A stretch of DNA of 64,000 nucleotides from Muribaculaceae bacterium. GTDB lineage: Bacteria > Bacteroidota > Bacteroidia > Bacteroidales > Muribaculaceae. The stretch covers positions 1-64,000 of the forward strand of contig JAEDFO010000006.1 in assembly GCA_016292745.1 (NCBI GenBank), written 5' to 3'. The notes below the pieces were generated by a model. It ran no database searches, was not told the origin of the DNA, and worked only from the letters and a program-made list of their open reading frames with translations. Position numbers and translations under genes: made by a program. Numbering within the stretch: the first letter of the stretch is position 1; every line of letters starts with the position of its first letter. Of the stretch, positions 51,353 to 61,620 are shown in pieces.

Positions 51353-53221
51353 TTATTTCTTCACAAAGAACTTCTCATAATAGTCTATGAAAGCCTTGTT
51401 CGACATTCTGATGCCGCCAGGCGTTGGATAATTACCTGAGAAATACCAATCACCGGGATTGTCAGGTATGGCCTTATGTAAACCTTCAACCGATTGATAT
51501 ACAAGCTTTACTTCGGCACTGCAATCAGATGGCGTAAGCATCTCTGCAATTTTCTTCGATACCTGTTCATCGGTAAACGGTGAATAAATATCCTTTATGT
51601 AATTCACCAGTTTATCGTCGGGTGCATCAATCTGGGCCACACACTTATGATAAACATCTGTAATGACACTCATCATACCCTTATCTTTGAGCAATTGTAT
51701 TGCTGCACGGAACGCACAGAATTCGGCCATGCTCGACATGTCGATGCCATAATAATCGGGGTAGCGCACTTGGGGCGACGACGACACCACTATTATACGT
51801 TTCGGTTTAAGTCGGTCGAGCATTCTTATAATCGACTGTTTGAGCGTGGTACCTCTAACAATACTGTCGTCGATAACAATTATGTTGTCAATGCCTTGGC
51901 GAACCACTCCATAAGTAACGTCGTAAACGTGAGCAGCAAGGTCATCGCGCGAGCCGCCCTCGGTAATGAACGTACGCAGCTTTATATCCTTAAACGCGAT
52001 TTTCTCGTTTCTTATACGCTCGCCCAATATTTCCTCAATCCGCTCGCGATAATCTGGTTGCATCGGATTGAGTTTGGCAATCCTATCAGCTTTCAGGCCA
52101 TTGAGATATTTATCAAGTCCTTCAATCATTCCGAGATATGCCACCTCGGCAGTGTTTGGAATAAACGACAGCACGCTATTGGTAAGGTCGTAGTCAATGG
52201 CTCGCAAAATTGGCTCAGCAAGCATCTCTCCAAGTGCTTTACGCTCACGATATATGTCACAATCGCCACCACGCGAGAAATAGATGCGTTCAAACGAACA
52301 ACGCTCATTCTTTCCTTCGCCAAGTATGTCAGTAATGGTTACTTCTCCTTTCTTGGAGATTGTTATTGAACTACCTGGTCGAAGTTCATTAACATCACTG
52401 ATGCCAACATTCATAACGGTTTGAACTACCGGACGCTCGGATGCTATCACACAAATTTCATCGTCGGTATAGTAAAATGCAGGGCGAATGCCATTCTTGT
52501 CGCGGAGAGCAAACACGTCACCGCTGCCAGTAGCGCCGCAAATAACAAAACCGCCATCCCACAATGGCGCCGACTTTTTAAGGATTGAATTCAAATCGAT
52601 ATTGTCCTCAATCTTCGATGTAAGTTCTGAATCTGACGAACACGATGACTTAAATTTGTTGAACAGCATCTGGTTCTGGAAATCAAGTTCCGCACCCAGC
52701 TGCTCAAGCAAAAAGAATGTATCTGAATATATACGCGGATGCTGCCCCTTAGATACAACATGCTTAAAAATATCCTCAACATTCGCCATATTGAAATTGC
52801 CGCAAAGCAGCATATTGCGTGCTTTCCAATTATTCCGGCGCAAAAACGGCTGAATATACGAAAGTCCAGATTTACCGGTTGTGCTGTAGCGCAAATGTCC
52901 AAGATATATTTCACCCACATAAGGAGCCTCGTATCCTTCAGCATCTGAGACTGATATAGACTGACGGACATTGGCAAATATCTCTTTTATTGCACCGGCC
53001 CCCACGGCTCGCTCACGATAGATATACTCATTTCCCGGAGTTGCATGCATCTTTATACAGCTAAGTCCTGCACCTTCCTGACCTCGGTTATGCTGCTTTT
53101 CCATCAACAGATACAGCTTGTTTAGGCCATAGTATGGAGTGCCGTACTTCTCAACGTAATACTCAATAGGCTTCAACAAGCGAACTATTGCTATGCCACA
53201 TTCATGCTTCAATACTTCCAT
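51353..53221 (-). CDS. long PurF-like amidophosphoribosyltransferase
   Basis: The protein combines a class II glutamine amidotransferase with a phosphoribosyltransferase fold, as PurF does in the first step of purine synthesis. Starting at the ATG at 53221 gives MEVLKHEC, so C8 would become the N-terminal nucleophile after removal of a seven-residue propeptide. QHNRGQEGAGLSC, GHLRYSTTGKSG and the PRPP loop VIDDSIVRGTTL are present. At 622 residues it is over 100 longer than standard PurF, with extra sequence in the amidotransferase half. Bacteroidales often carry this long form as well as a normal PurF, so its exact role is open. The longer ORF starts in the upstream terminator and was rejected. 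Confidence 0.85.
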   Translation of the reverse strand: MEVLKHECGIAIVRLLKPIEYYVEKYGTPYYGLNKLYLLMEKQHNRGQEGAGLSCIKMHATPGNEYIYRERAVGAGAIKEIFANVRQSISVSDAEGYEAPYVGEIYLGHLRYSTTGKSGLSYIQPFLRRNNWKARNMLLCGNFNMANVEDIFKHVVSKGQHPRIYSDTFFLLEQLGAELDFQNQMLFNKFKSSCSSDSELTSKIEDNIDLNSILKKSAPLWDGGFVICGATGSGDVFALRDKNGIRPAFYYTDDEICVIASERPVVQTVMNVGISDVNELRPGSSITISKKGEVTITDILGEGKNERCSFERIYFSRGGDCDIYRERKALGEMLAEPILRAIDYDLTNSVLSFIPNTAEVAYLGMIEGLDKYLNGLKADRIAKLNPMQPDYRERIEEILGERIRNEKIAFKDIKLRTFITEGGSRDDLAAHVYDVTYGVVRQGIDNIIVIDDSIVRGTTLKQSIIRMLDRLKPKRIIVVSSSPQVRYPDYYGIDMSSMAEFCAFRAAIQLLKDKGMMSVITDVYHKCVAQIDAPDDKLVNYIKDIYSPFTDEQVSKKIAEMLTPSDCSAEVKLVYQSVEGLHKAIPDNPGDWYFSGNYPTPGGIRMSNKAFIDYYEKFFVKK

Positions 53222-53236
53222 AATACTAAAAAACAT

Positions 53237-53272
53237 AAAAGGAGACTGTCCATGATAACGCAGCCTCCTTTT
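53237..53272 (-). terminator. hairpin between glnN and the PurF-like gene
   Basis: AAAAGGAG (53237-53244) pairs with CTCCTTTT (53265-53272); CTG/CAG extends the stem after a mismatch. On the minus strand a T-run follows. No separate promoter is seen before the PurF-like gene, so this may be a leaky terminator or attenuator. Confidence 0.7.
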
Positions 53273-53318
53273 TCATGATTCATCTTATATCTGAGAATAA
53301 TCGTTACACATACAGTAA

Positions 53319-55508
53319 TTAACGGATAAATAACAATTCACGATATTTCGGCAATGGCCACATCTCATTATCAACCATCAATTCAAGTTTATCGATGTGA
53401 TATCTGATTTGGTCGAAATATGGAACCACTGTATCGTGATAAGCAATGGCTTTTGAGCGCTCATCCTCAATCTTGTTGGCTTTCTTGCGTGCCTCAACCA
53501 TTTCATTTACCATATTCTTTATAAGGCTCATATGGCTAGCCATGCTTTCAATCAGGGTCATATCCTGCTCGGCTATTGCAAGGCCTTTCTCCTTCGGGAA
53601 CAGGCTCTTAATCTTATACACATTGTCAAGCAATATTGATTGATAGCGTGTGGCAACAGGTATTACGTGGTTCATTGCCAAATCACCGAGCACGCGTGCT
53701 TCAATCTGAACTTTCTTGGTGTAGATTTCCCACTTCACCTCGTTGCGGGCATTAAGCTCAACTTCAGAGAATACACCGGTCTTCTTGAACATCTCAATGC
53801 TGGCTGGAGCGAGATATGCATCGAAGATAAGCGGAGTGCTGGTTTCGCAGTCAAGGCCACGCTTTGCAGCCTCAGCCTTCCACTCATCGCTATAACCATT
53901 GCCATCGAAATGAATAGGCTTCGACCATACAATAAGATTCTTAACCTCCTGAAGCAATGCGTGGACAAGTGTCTCACCCTTGGCGATGCGTTCGTCGACA
54001 GCTTTCTTGAACATAATCAACTGCTCGGCGACTGCAGCATTGAGCGCTATCATTGCCGATGCACAGTTGGCTGATGAACCTACAGCACGGAATTCGAAGC
54101 GGTTGCCAGTGAAGGCAAATGGCGATGTACGGTTACGGTCGGTATTATCGATAAGAAGTTCAGGAATCTGCGACACATTTAATGTCATACCTTCTTTACC
54201 AGCAAGCGAGATAAGTTCGTCCTTGGTGTTTGTCTCAAGTTTATCGAGGATTGCGCTTACCTGCGAACCGAGGAACATCGAGATGATTGCCGGCGGTGCC
54301 TCATTTGCGCCAAGACGATGAGCATTTGTTGCCGATGAGATAGAAGCTTTAAGAAGTCCGTTATGACGGTAAACGGCTGCCATTACGTTGGCAATGAATG
54401 TAATGAACTGGAGGTTCTGCATCGGAGTTTTACCCGGGGCAAACAGGAGTACACCGGTATCGGTGCCAAGGCTCCAGTTGTTATGCTTGCCTGAGCCATT
54501 GATACCAGCGAATGGCTTTTCGTGAAGAAGCACACGGAAATTATGGCGACGTGCCACCTCTGCAATAAGCGACATGAGAAGCAGGTTGTGGTCGTTGGCG
54601 AGGTTTGTCTCTTCAAATATTGGAGCAAGCTCAAATTGGTTAGGAGCCACCTCATTATGACGGGTCTTTGCTGGGATACCCAACTTATGGCATTCGAGTT
54701 CCAGATCGAGCATGAAAGCCTCAACACGTGATGGGATGGCGCCAAAATAGTGGTCCTCGAGCTGCTGATTCTTGGCACTTTCGTGTCCCATGAGTGTACG
54801 GCCTGTAAGAACCAGGTCAGGACGGGCTGAATAAAGAGCCTCGTCAACAAGGAAATATTCCTGTTCCCAGCCCAGATATGAATTAACGTGCTTTACATTC
54901 TCGTCGAAATACTTGGCAACAGCAGTAGCTGCCTTGTCAACGCTGTTCAAGGCACGGAGCAATGGGGTCTTATAGTCAAGCGACTCACCTGTGTATGAAA
55001 TGAAGATAGTGGGGATACACAGCGTATTGTCGAGAATAAATGCAGGCGATGAAATGTCCCATGCCGAATAGCCACGAGCCTCAAAGGTATTGCGGATACC
55101 TCCGTTAGGGAAACTCGAAGCATCCGGTTCCTGCTGTACAAGCAACTTTCCAGCAAATTCCTCAATCACTCCACCTTTACCGTCGTGTTCAATAAATGAA
55201 TCATGCTTCTCGGCAGTACCGTCGGTTAATGGATGGAACCAGTGAGTGTAGTGGCGTGCGCCCATTTCCAAAGCCCACTGTTTCATTCCGGCGGCAACAC
55301 TGTCGGCAAGCTCACGGCTTATAGGCTCCTTGTTATCGATTGCATTAACCAATGCTTTGTATGCCTTCGAAGGAAGATACTTAAACATCTTCTCACGGTT
55401 GAATACATACTTTGCATAATACTCGTTGGGAAGCTCCTTCGGCAACTTCACTTCGATTGCCTTTCTGCTGAAAGCTTCTTCTACGACATTGAATCTAAGC
55501 TGTGACAT
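53319..55508 (-). CDS. glnN: glutamine synthetase type III
   Basis: The enzyme makes glutamine from glutamate, ammonia and ATP. At 729 residues it is the large GSIII type common in Bacteroidota. Motifs include TRHNEVAPNQFELAPIF and the ATP/glutamate segment VLLHEKPFAGINGSGKHNNWS, with NRTSPFAFTGNRFEFRAVGS further on. The start is 12 nt after dapL, so it is the last gene of a dapF-dapL-glnN operon. Confidence 0.97.
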   Translation of the reverse strand: MSQLRFNVVEEAFSRKAIEVKLPKELPNEYYAKYVFNREKMFKYLPSKAYKALVNAIDNKEPISRELADSVAAGMKQWALEMGARHYTHWFHPLTDGTAEKHDSFIEHDGKGGVIEEFAGKLLVQQEPDASSFPNGGIRNTFEARGYSAWDISSPAFILDNTLCIPTIFISYTGESLDYKTPLLRALNSVDKAATAVAKYFDENVKHVNSYLGWEQEYFLVDEALYSARPDLVLTGRTLMGHESAKNQQLEDHYFGAIPSRVEAFMLDLELECHKLGIPAKTRHNEVAPNQFELAPIFEETNLANDHNLLLMSLIAEVARRHNFRVLLHEKPFAGINGSGKHNNWSLGTDTGVLLFAPGKTPMQNLQFITFIANVMAAVYRHNGLLKASISSATNAHRLGANEAPPAIISMFLGSQVSAILDKLETNTKDELISLAGKEGMTLNVSQIPELLIDNTDRNRTSPFAFTGNRFEFRAVGSSANCASAMIALNAAVAEQLIMFKKAVDERIAKGETLVHALLQEVKNLIVWSKPIHFDGNGYSDEWKAEAAKRGLDCETSTPLIFDAYLAPASIEMFKKTGVFSEVELNARNEVKWEIYTKKVQIEARVLGDLAMNHVIPVATRYQSILLDNVYKIKSLFPKEKGLAIAEQDMTLIESMASHMSLIKNMVNEMVEARKKANKIEDERSKAIAYHDTVVPYFDQIRYHIDKLELMVDNEMWPLPKYRELLFIR

Positions 55509-55520
55509 AGTTTGTTTGTG

Positions 55521-56750
55521 TTATATTGAAACTCTTTTTAGTCTATTTACTGCCTCTATGGTCTTTTCGTAAGTATTGAACGCCGTCAAGCGGAAGCATC
55601 CTTCACCCGATGGACCGAACCCAACACCTGGAGTGCCCACTAAATGACACTCATTGAGCAACAAGTCGAACAATTGCCACGATGAAACACCTCTATTGCT
55701 GCTTATCCACACATAGGGCGAATTAATTCCTCCTGTGGCCTGCAAGCCTATGCTTTGGCATCCCTCAAGCAATATTTTTGCATTTCGCAAATAGTAATCA
55801 ATGGTGGATTTCACTTGTTTCTTGCCTTCTTCGCTATATATTGACTCTGCTCCGCGCTGCGATATATACGATGCGCCATTAAACTTGGTGCATTGTCGGC
55901 GCTTCCAGAGTTTATTCAACTCATACTGTTCACCATTTCGTCCATAGGCAATAAGTTCTCGAGGGACAACTGTGTATCCACATCGTATTCCAGTAAAACC
56001 AGCCGTCTTGGAGTAGCTACGAAACTCGATTGCACACTTTTTTGCACCTTCAATTTCAAAAATGCTATGCGGAACATCATCTTCGGTTATGAATGCCTCG
56101 TAGGCGGAATCAAACAATATGATTGATTTATGCTCAAGCGCATAATCGACAAACGGCTTAAGCTGCGACTTTGTCAATACAGTGCCCGTAGGATTGTTTG
56201 GAAAACACAAATATATAAGTGCCGGATTCGACTTAGGCAGTTCCGGAATAAAACCATTATCGAAGGTGCATGGCATCATTTCGATATTCTGCCATCGGCC
56301 AGATACATTGGCTCCGGCGCGCCCCGACATTACATTTGTGTCGACATACACTGGATATACAGGGTCGGTCATTGCCACCGAATTGCATATATCGAATATA
56401 TCTCCAATATTACCAGTATCGCTTTTCGCTCCGTCGCTGACAAAAATTTCATCAGATGCTATATCAATGCCGCGAGCCCTATAATCGTTCTGCGAAATGG
56501 CATCTCTGAGAAATTGATATCCTTGCTCCGGCCCATAGCCATGAAATGTGGTTGATGATGCCATATCGTCAACTGCACGGTGCATGGCTTCAATAGCTGC
56601 AGGACACAACGGCTGTGTAACGTCGCCGATACCTAATCGTATGATGTCATCGCTATTGGTCGATTCATGAAATCGTCTGACACGTTCAGCAATCTCAGAA
56701 AACAGATAGCTCTCCGACAGTAGTGCGAAATTTTCGTTTACTATAGTCAT
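55521..56750 (-). CDS. dapL: LL-diaminopimelate aminotransferase
   Basis: DapL converts tetrahydrodipicolinate to LL-diaminopimelate in one step, with glutamate as amino donor, by-passing the succinylase route. The 409-residue fold-type I PLP protein has the cofactor lysine K248 in FRSYSKTAGFTGIR, CFPNNPTGT and the DapL N-terminus RLGIGDVTQPL. Its start overlaps the dapF stop (ATGA). Its use of glutamate links it to the glutamine synthetase next in the operon. Confidence 0.96.
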   Translation of the reverse strand: MTIVNENFALLSESYLFSEIAERVRRFHESTNSDDIIRLGIGDVTQPLCPAAIEAMHRAVDDMASSTTFHGYGPEQGYQFLRDAISQNDYRARGIDIASDEIFVSDGAKSDTGNIGDIFDICNSVAMTDPVYPVYVDTNVMSGRAGANVSGRWQNIEMMPCTFDNGFIPELPKSNPALIYLCFPNNPTGTVLTKSQLKPFVDYALEHKSIILFDSAYEAFITEDDVPHSIFEIEGAKKCAIEFRSYSKTAGFTGIRCGYTVVPRELIAYGRNGEQYELNKLWKRRQCTKFNGASYISQRGAESIYSEEGKKQVKSTIDYYLRNAKILLEGCQSIGLQATGGINSPYVWISSNRGVSSWQLFDLLLNECHLVGTPGVGFGPSGEGCFRLTAFNTYEKTIEAVNRLKRVSI

Positions 56751-57607
56751 TTCTTCATTATTGCATTGATATAATACTCTCCCTCAAACACAGTAACAGC
56801 CTCGCCTGTCATATACACATGGTTGTTGCTTTCCTCCCAGTGTATCTTAAGATTGCCTCCGAGCAATTTCATGTTGACGCTTCTGTCGCATCGCCCCATA
56901 AGCACACCAGCCACCACTGTAGCACATGCACCGGTACCGCAAGCCATCGTCTCGCCGCTGCCACGTTCCCACACTCGCATAGTAATATCAGAACGAGTGT
57001 CGATTTGTGCAAACTCTATATTTGCCTTATTGGGAAACAATGGATGGCATTCAAGCTCAGGACCAATATGCGAAATGTCCATGTCGAGCACTCCATCGGT
57101 GAAAATCACCCCATGAGGATTACCCATCGATACGGCTGTTATATAAAAGTCGCCGGCAGAGGTTGCGATTGGGTAATCGATAACATCTGCCGGTGAATTT
57201 ACAGGGATAAGTTCGTTTTCTAAGATTGGTTCGCCCATATCGACCGTTACATCTACCAGACAACCGTGGTCGTCGACATTCAGCGATAGCATCTTTATAC
57301 CAGCCTTGGTTTCAAGCGACACCAGACGTTTGTTTGTCATCCGATGGTCGTAAACATATTTAGCGATACATCGCGATGCATTACCGCACATCTCGCCTTC
57401 ACTTCCATCGGCATTAAACATCCGCATCCTGAAGTCTGCCTTTTCCGACGGCATTATCAATATAAGTCCATCGGCACCGATTCCTTTATGGCGGTCGCTC
57501 ATCTCAATCGACAACTTTTCAGGGTTTGCAAGCTCACAGCGAGTGCAATCTACATATATATAATCATTGCCTGCGCCATGCATCTTGGTAAATTTTATAG
57601 TCTCCAT
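56747..57607 (-). CDS. dapF: diaminopimelate epimerase
   Basis: DapF epimerises LL- to meso-diaminopimelate for lysine and peptidoglycan. The 286-residue protein has both catalytic cysteines, C74 in GEMCGNASRC and C223 in MACGTGACAT. It is the first gene of dapF-dapL-glnN and follows a good promoter. DapF acts on the product of DapL. Confidence 0.97.
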   Translation of the reverse strand: METIKFTKMHGAGNDYIYVDCTRCELANPEKLSIEMSDRHKGIGADGLILIMPSEKADFRMRMFNADGSEGEMCGNASRCIAKYVYDHRMTNKRLVSLETKAGIKMLSLNVDDHGCLVDVTVDMGEPILENELIPVNSPADVIDYPIATSAGDFYITAVSMGNPHGVIFTDGVLDMDISHIGPELECHPLFPNKANIEFAQIDTRSDITMRVWERGSGETMACGTGACATVVAGVLMGRCDRSVNMKLLGGNLKIHWEESNNHVYMTGEAVTVFEGEYYINAIMKK

Positions 57608-57631
57608 AAGTTGTCGTCAATAATTACGTTG

Positions 57632-57661
57632 CAAAGATAATCATAATGATATAAATTCAAA
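57632..57661 (-). promoter_or_regulatory. promoter of dapF-dapL-glnN
   Basis: On the minus strand TATCTTTG (57632-57639) is an exact -7, and TTTG (plus-strand CAAA 57658-57661) lies 18 nt upstream as a -33 candidate. Confidence 0.75.
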
Positions 57662-57856
57662 TAATTTTGTGTGTTTTTTTTATAAAAAAATTAGTTTTAT
57701 ATAAATAATGCAACCTAAACAGCAATATTTGTAGAAATATTTTATTTATATAGCTTTTATGCTTTCAATTTATTCATATATGGCTCTGTTTTATAGATTT
57801 TCGTATTTTTATTCCTTAAAAAATTATCAGATGTGATTTTTCTCATCTATTTTTCC

Positions 57857-57864
57857 TACATTTG
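57857..57864 (+). promoter_or_regulatory. -7 element for the amylase gene
   Basis: TACATTTG fits TAnnTTTG, 35 nt before the ATG at 57900. It excludes the longer ORF starting at 57870. The 190 bp between this and the dapF promoter are very AT-rich and hold nothing else I can identify. Confidence 0.65.
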
Positions 57865-57899
57865 CTTTATTGATTAATCTTTATTTAATATTACTTGAA

Positions 57900-59312
57900 A
57901 TGAAAAAATTCAATTTGCTATTTGCTTGTTTGTTGTCGTTAAGCCTCATTGGCTGCAAGCAGTCGCCTGCTGAGGAAATCCCAGCAGAAACTAACGATGA
58001 GATTATCCTCCATGCTTGGTGCTGGTCGTTCAACACAATAAAGGAGAACCTCCCCGACATTGCCAAAGCCGGATTCACAATCGTCCAGACATCTCCTGCC
58101 AATCAATGCGTAGTGGGAGAAGACGGCGGATTGCAATTGATGGGAAAAGGGAAATGGTACTATCACTATCAGCCAACCGACTGGGTTATTGGCAATTACC
58201 AATTAGGCTCGCGAGAAGATTTCATTGACATGTGTAACGAGGCAAAAAAATGTGGCATTCGTATCATCGTAGATGTGCTTCCAAACCACACAGCGATCGA
58301 CCGCAGTCAGATCTCCACACGCCTTGACAGTGCGGTTGGTGGACGTGAAAACCTGTTTCATGCAAACGGGCTCAACCCGATTGTCGACTACAACGACCGT
58401 TATCAATGCACCACAGGCGAAATGGGTGGACTTCCCGACGTAAACACCGAGAACCCTGATTTCCAATATTACTACATGCAATACGTCAACGACCTGCTGG
58501 CTTGTGGTGTCCGCGGGTTCCGCTACGACACTGCAAAGCACATAGGCTTGCCCAGCGACCCTAAAGACGAGAAATCGCCTGAAAACGATTTCTGGGATGT
58601 GGCTCTTGGCCGCAAACCCATTAAGGACATTTCTCTTGCACTACCTTACGACAGCCTGTTCGTTTACGGAGAAGTACTCCAGGACAAGAACGTTAAGGAA
58701 GAAGAGTATGGCGAATATATGAAACTTACAGCAAGTAATTACGGAGGACTGATTCGAAATGTGCTGCACAAGCATAATTTCAAAGCTGACAGCATCAGCA
58801 ACTGGTGCCACAAAGTTGCTCCTAAAGACCTTGTTACATGGGTTGAATCGCACGACACATATTGCAACCAAAACGAATCGGCTTGTCTGTCTGATACTCT
58901 CATCCATCTTGGTTGGGTATTCCTTGTTTCACGACAGTACGGCACTCCCCTATTCTACTCTCGTCCGGCCGGCAGTACACGCCAAAACTACTGGGGAGAC
59001 AACTTAATCGGAGCTCGAGGGAATGACGAATTTAAATGCAAGGAAGTAGTTGCAGCAAATATGTTCCGCCATGCGATGCAAGGCAAAGCCGAGCAACTCA
59101 TTGTATCGGATAACGGAGCACAAGTGTGTGTAGCTCGTTCAAATGCCGGTCTGGCCCTTATTAACCTTGCCGAAAATGCCGAAAACATCAAAATTGCGGT
59201 TCCTTTGGCTGATGGCAACTACACCGACAAAGTGTATGGAAACAAATTCACAGTAGCCGATGGCACACTTACCGGCGAAGTGCAGCCACTAACATCCTAC
59301 ATTATTTATTAG
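57900..59312 (+). CDS. alpha-amylase lipoprotein, GH13
   Basis: The enzyme cleaves alpha-1,4-glucan. The 470-residue protein has a lipoprotein signal (LLSLSLIGC, acylation at C19) and the four GH13 regions: VDVLPNHT, FRYDTAKHI with nucleophile D210, VYGEVLQD with acid/base E258, and VESHD with D319. A short beta domain ends the protein. It is probably anchored in the outer membrane or the periplasm. No SusC/D genes are adjacent. The -7 element and lipobox set the start. Confidence 0.92.
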   Translation: MKKFNLLFACLLSLSLIGCKQSPAEEIPAETNDEIILHAWCWSFNTIKENLPDIAKAGFTIVQTSPANQCVVGEDGGLQLMGKGKWYYHYQPTDWVIGNYQLGSREDFIDMCNEAKKCGIRIIVDVLPNHTAIDRSQISTRLDSAVGGRENLFHANGLNPIVDYNDRYQCTTGEMGGLPDVNTENPDFQYYYMQYVNDLLACGVRGFRYDTAKHIGLPSDPKDEKSPENDFWDVALGRKPIKDISLALPYDSLFVYGEVLQDKNVKEEEYGEYMKLTASNYGGLIRNVLHKHNFKADSISNWCHKVAPKDLVTWVESHDTYCNQNESACLSDTLIHLGWVFLVSRQYGTPLFYSRPAGSTRQNYWGDNLIGARGNDEFKCKEVVAANMFRHAMQGKAEQLIVSDNGAQVCVARSNAGLALINLAENAENIKIAVPLADGNYTDKVYGNKFTVADGTLTGEVQPLTSYIIY

Positions 59313-59330
59313 TGAACTGAGAAAAATTTT

Positions 59331-59364
59331 AATGGGGTCCACAAGAAGTAGGCCCCATTTTTTG
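59331..59364. terminator. bidirectional terminator, amylase / PiT gene
   Basis: AATGGGG (59331-59337) and CCCCATT (59353-59359) pair, with GG/CC extension inside, and T5G follows on the plus strand. It lies between convergent stops. Confidence 0.85.
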
Positions 59365-59381
59365 TCTCCGCATATGACAAG

Positions 59382-61616
59382 TTAATCGGGATATGTGTGA
59401 ATCTGATTCAGGAAGTAAGCCTGCGATTTAAGCAGATTTCTCGACTGAAGAACCATGTTCTTGGTTTCGTTAAGGATATTCAAATAAAGCATGTTTGCCT
59501 TGGTGCTTGTATCCTCTGTCTTTATTCGCTTCACCTGATTCTTTATACACTCGGCAATGGTATTGAACAGCGACTCACGCATCTGCATTATCTCATCGAG
59601 GTCGGAGAAATCCTTGTTTCGCATCATTGCATTTATGCGTGAGAATATCACATCTACCTGGTCATTAACCATCTTTAGATCGGCAATCTGTTCCTTTGAA
59701 AGGCCTTTGTGATTGTTGTTGATATGTTCGTATGCTGGACGTGTGCAATGCAGCAATGCTTTCGACACCTCACTCAGATAATCAACCACCTGCACATAGA
59801 AGTGCGCGGTTTCTATCTTCTGCTCCTGCAAGGCTTTTAATGTGGTGAGCACTGAATACTTGCGTTTGCGCGCCAAACGGAAGATTGATTCCGACTCATC
59901 TACCATATCCTTGAGCACCCTTCTATTCTCGGTAAATAACGCTACAAGCATATGGCCATAGATATCGGTTACCTCTTCCATAGTTTTGCAGACATATTGA
60001 GTGCACGAATACAGTGCATCCACATCGTCGGAACCAGCAGTGATAAGTGGAGCATCATCATCGTTTTCCTTATCTGATTTGAACAGCAGATTATAACAAA
60101 GCACATATCCGCAAAGTACCACCAACGACACCAATGCCACCCAACTGCCAAGCATCAACAGATAAGTGACAGTGACACTAAGCAAGAACCCTGCCAATGC
60201 TGTAATGAACCACCCCGATATCACAATCATCACTCCGGTTATACGATACACAGCACTGTCACGCCCCCATGCCCTGTCGGCCAACGATGAGCCCATTGCA
60301 ACCATAAACACTACATATGTGGTTGATAGCGGCAACTTAAGCGATGTACCGATACATATTAATATAGATGCCACTGTAAGATTAACCACTGCACGTATGT
60401 TATCGTATGCCACCGAGCCACGTTCCTCCTCCGAAAGAGGAGAAAAGCGTTTCTCGATATTTTCGCGCACACAGTTGGGCAATATCGCCTTATAGATGTT
60501 ATTAGCCGATATAGCTATTCTTACAATAATCCGAGACGGCGACGAGGACCCGAAACGCTCATCCTCGGCATTCTGCGACGACAAATTTATCTGCGTATCG
60601 GCCACTTTCATTGCACTGCGCGAGAAGAACAAAGTTATTATCATAACCATACCTGCCCCAACCAATATATACAGGTTTACATGCGCCGGTTTGGTGAGTT
60701 CACTCATCAGCATGGTCTCACTCCCGCTGTTCATTGCCAGCATATACGATTCTATTCCGGCAATCGGGACTCCGATAAAGTTGACCAGGTCGTTACCGGC
60801 AAAGGCCAATGCCAATGCAAATGTGCCCGACAATATGGTGAACTTAAGTATGTTGAATTTCATGCACTGCAGAGCATAGAGCAATCCGGAAAGCACAACC
60901 CAACATGCAAGCAGGATAATCAAGACATTTTCATTTATAAACTGGTATGACTCGGCCGATACAAGGCCCGAACTCTTCAGCCCTTTTATCAATGCAAAAT
61001 ATATGATACCCACAAGCGATATGCCACACCACAGTGCTCCGAAGCGTGTGAATATCTTCTTATATCGAAATGAGAAAAGAATGCGGGAAATATACATGAA
61101 CAATGAACCCGAAACGAAGGAAAGTACTACCGAAATCAATATGCCGGATATTATCACCAACGCCTTTCCGCTATTGATGTATTTGCCCATGTCGCTCAAA
61201 AACACATTCGGATCGTTCGACACTTTATATAATGCAACCGCAGTAGCTGCTCCCAACAGTTCAAACACAAGCGATACTGTGGTCGACGTGGGCAACCCAA
61301 GCGAATTAAATGTGTTCAGCAATATCACGTCGGCCATCATCATGCCAACAAACAGAAACATTATCTCAGAGAAACTGAACATTCCTGGATGGAACACACC
61401 ATTGCGCGCCACTTCCATCATTCCATTCGAAGTTACAACGCCGAGCAATATACCAAGCGATGCCACCAACAGTATGGTCTTTACCGGAGCTATCTTTGTC
61501 CCTAACGCTGAATTCAGAAAGTTTACAGCATCGTTCGATACTCCGACTATCAAGTCGAGAATAGCAAGAACAATGAGAATAATAAGGATTGTGGTAAAAA
61601 TAGGACTCATAATCAT
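59382..61616 (-). CDS. PiT-family phosphate transporter with C-terminal PhoU-like domain
   Basis: PiT proteins import phosphate with protons or sodium. The 744-residue protein has about ten membrane segments with the two inverted PiT signatures, VGVSNDAVNFLNSALGTKIA near the start and FAGNDLVNFIGVPIAG in the middle. The last 220 residues (about 525-744) are soluble and helical, like PhoU (two halves rich in long helices), and may report on transport state. It starts 4 nt after the histidine kinase gene; a second ATG two codons on is an alternative. Neighbours point to phosphate control. Confidence 0.93.
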   Translation of the reverse strand: MIMSPIFTTILIILIVLAILDLIVGVSNDAVNFLNSALGTKIAPVKTILLVASLGILLGVVTSNGMMEVARNGVFHPGMFSFSEIMFLFVGMMMADVILLNTFNSLGLPTSTTVSLVFELLGAATAVALYKVSNDPNVFLSDMGKYINSGKALVIISGILISVVLSFVSGSLFMYISRILFSFRYKKIFTRFGALWCGISLVGIIYFALIKGLKSSGLVSAESYQFINENVLIILLACWVVLSGLLYALQCMKFNILKFTILSGTFALALAFAGNDLVNFIGVPIAGIESYMLAMNSGSETMLMSELTKPAHVNLYILVGAGMVMIITLFFSRSAMKVADTQINLSSQNAEDERFGSSSPSRIIVRIAISANNIYKAILPNCVRENIEKRFSPLSEEERGSVAYDNIRAVVNLTVASILICIGTSLKLPLSTTYVVFMVAMGSSLADRAWGRDSAVYRITGVMIVISGWFITALAGFLLSVTVTYLLMLGSWVALVSLVVLCGYVLCYNLLFKSDKENDDDAPLITAGSDDVDALYSCTQYVCKTMEEVTDIYGHMLVALFTENRRVLKDMVDESESIFRLARKRKYSVLTTLKALQEQKIETAHFYVQVVDYLSEVSKALLHCTRPAYEHINNNHKGLSKEQIADLKMVNDQVDVIFSRINAMMRNKDFSDLDEIMQMRESLFNTIAECIKNQVKRIKTEDTSTKANMLYLNILNETKNMVLQSRNLLKSQAYFLNQIHTYPD

Positions 61617-61620
61617 TTAT

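Noticed and set aside
51647..52369. 240-codon open frame antisense to the PurF-like gene
   Set aside because: Composition is that of a shadow frame, and the sense gene has clear motifs.
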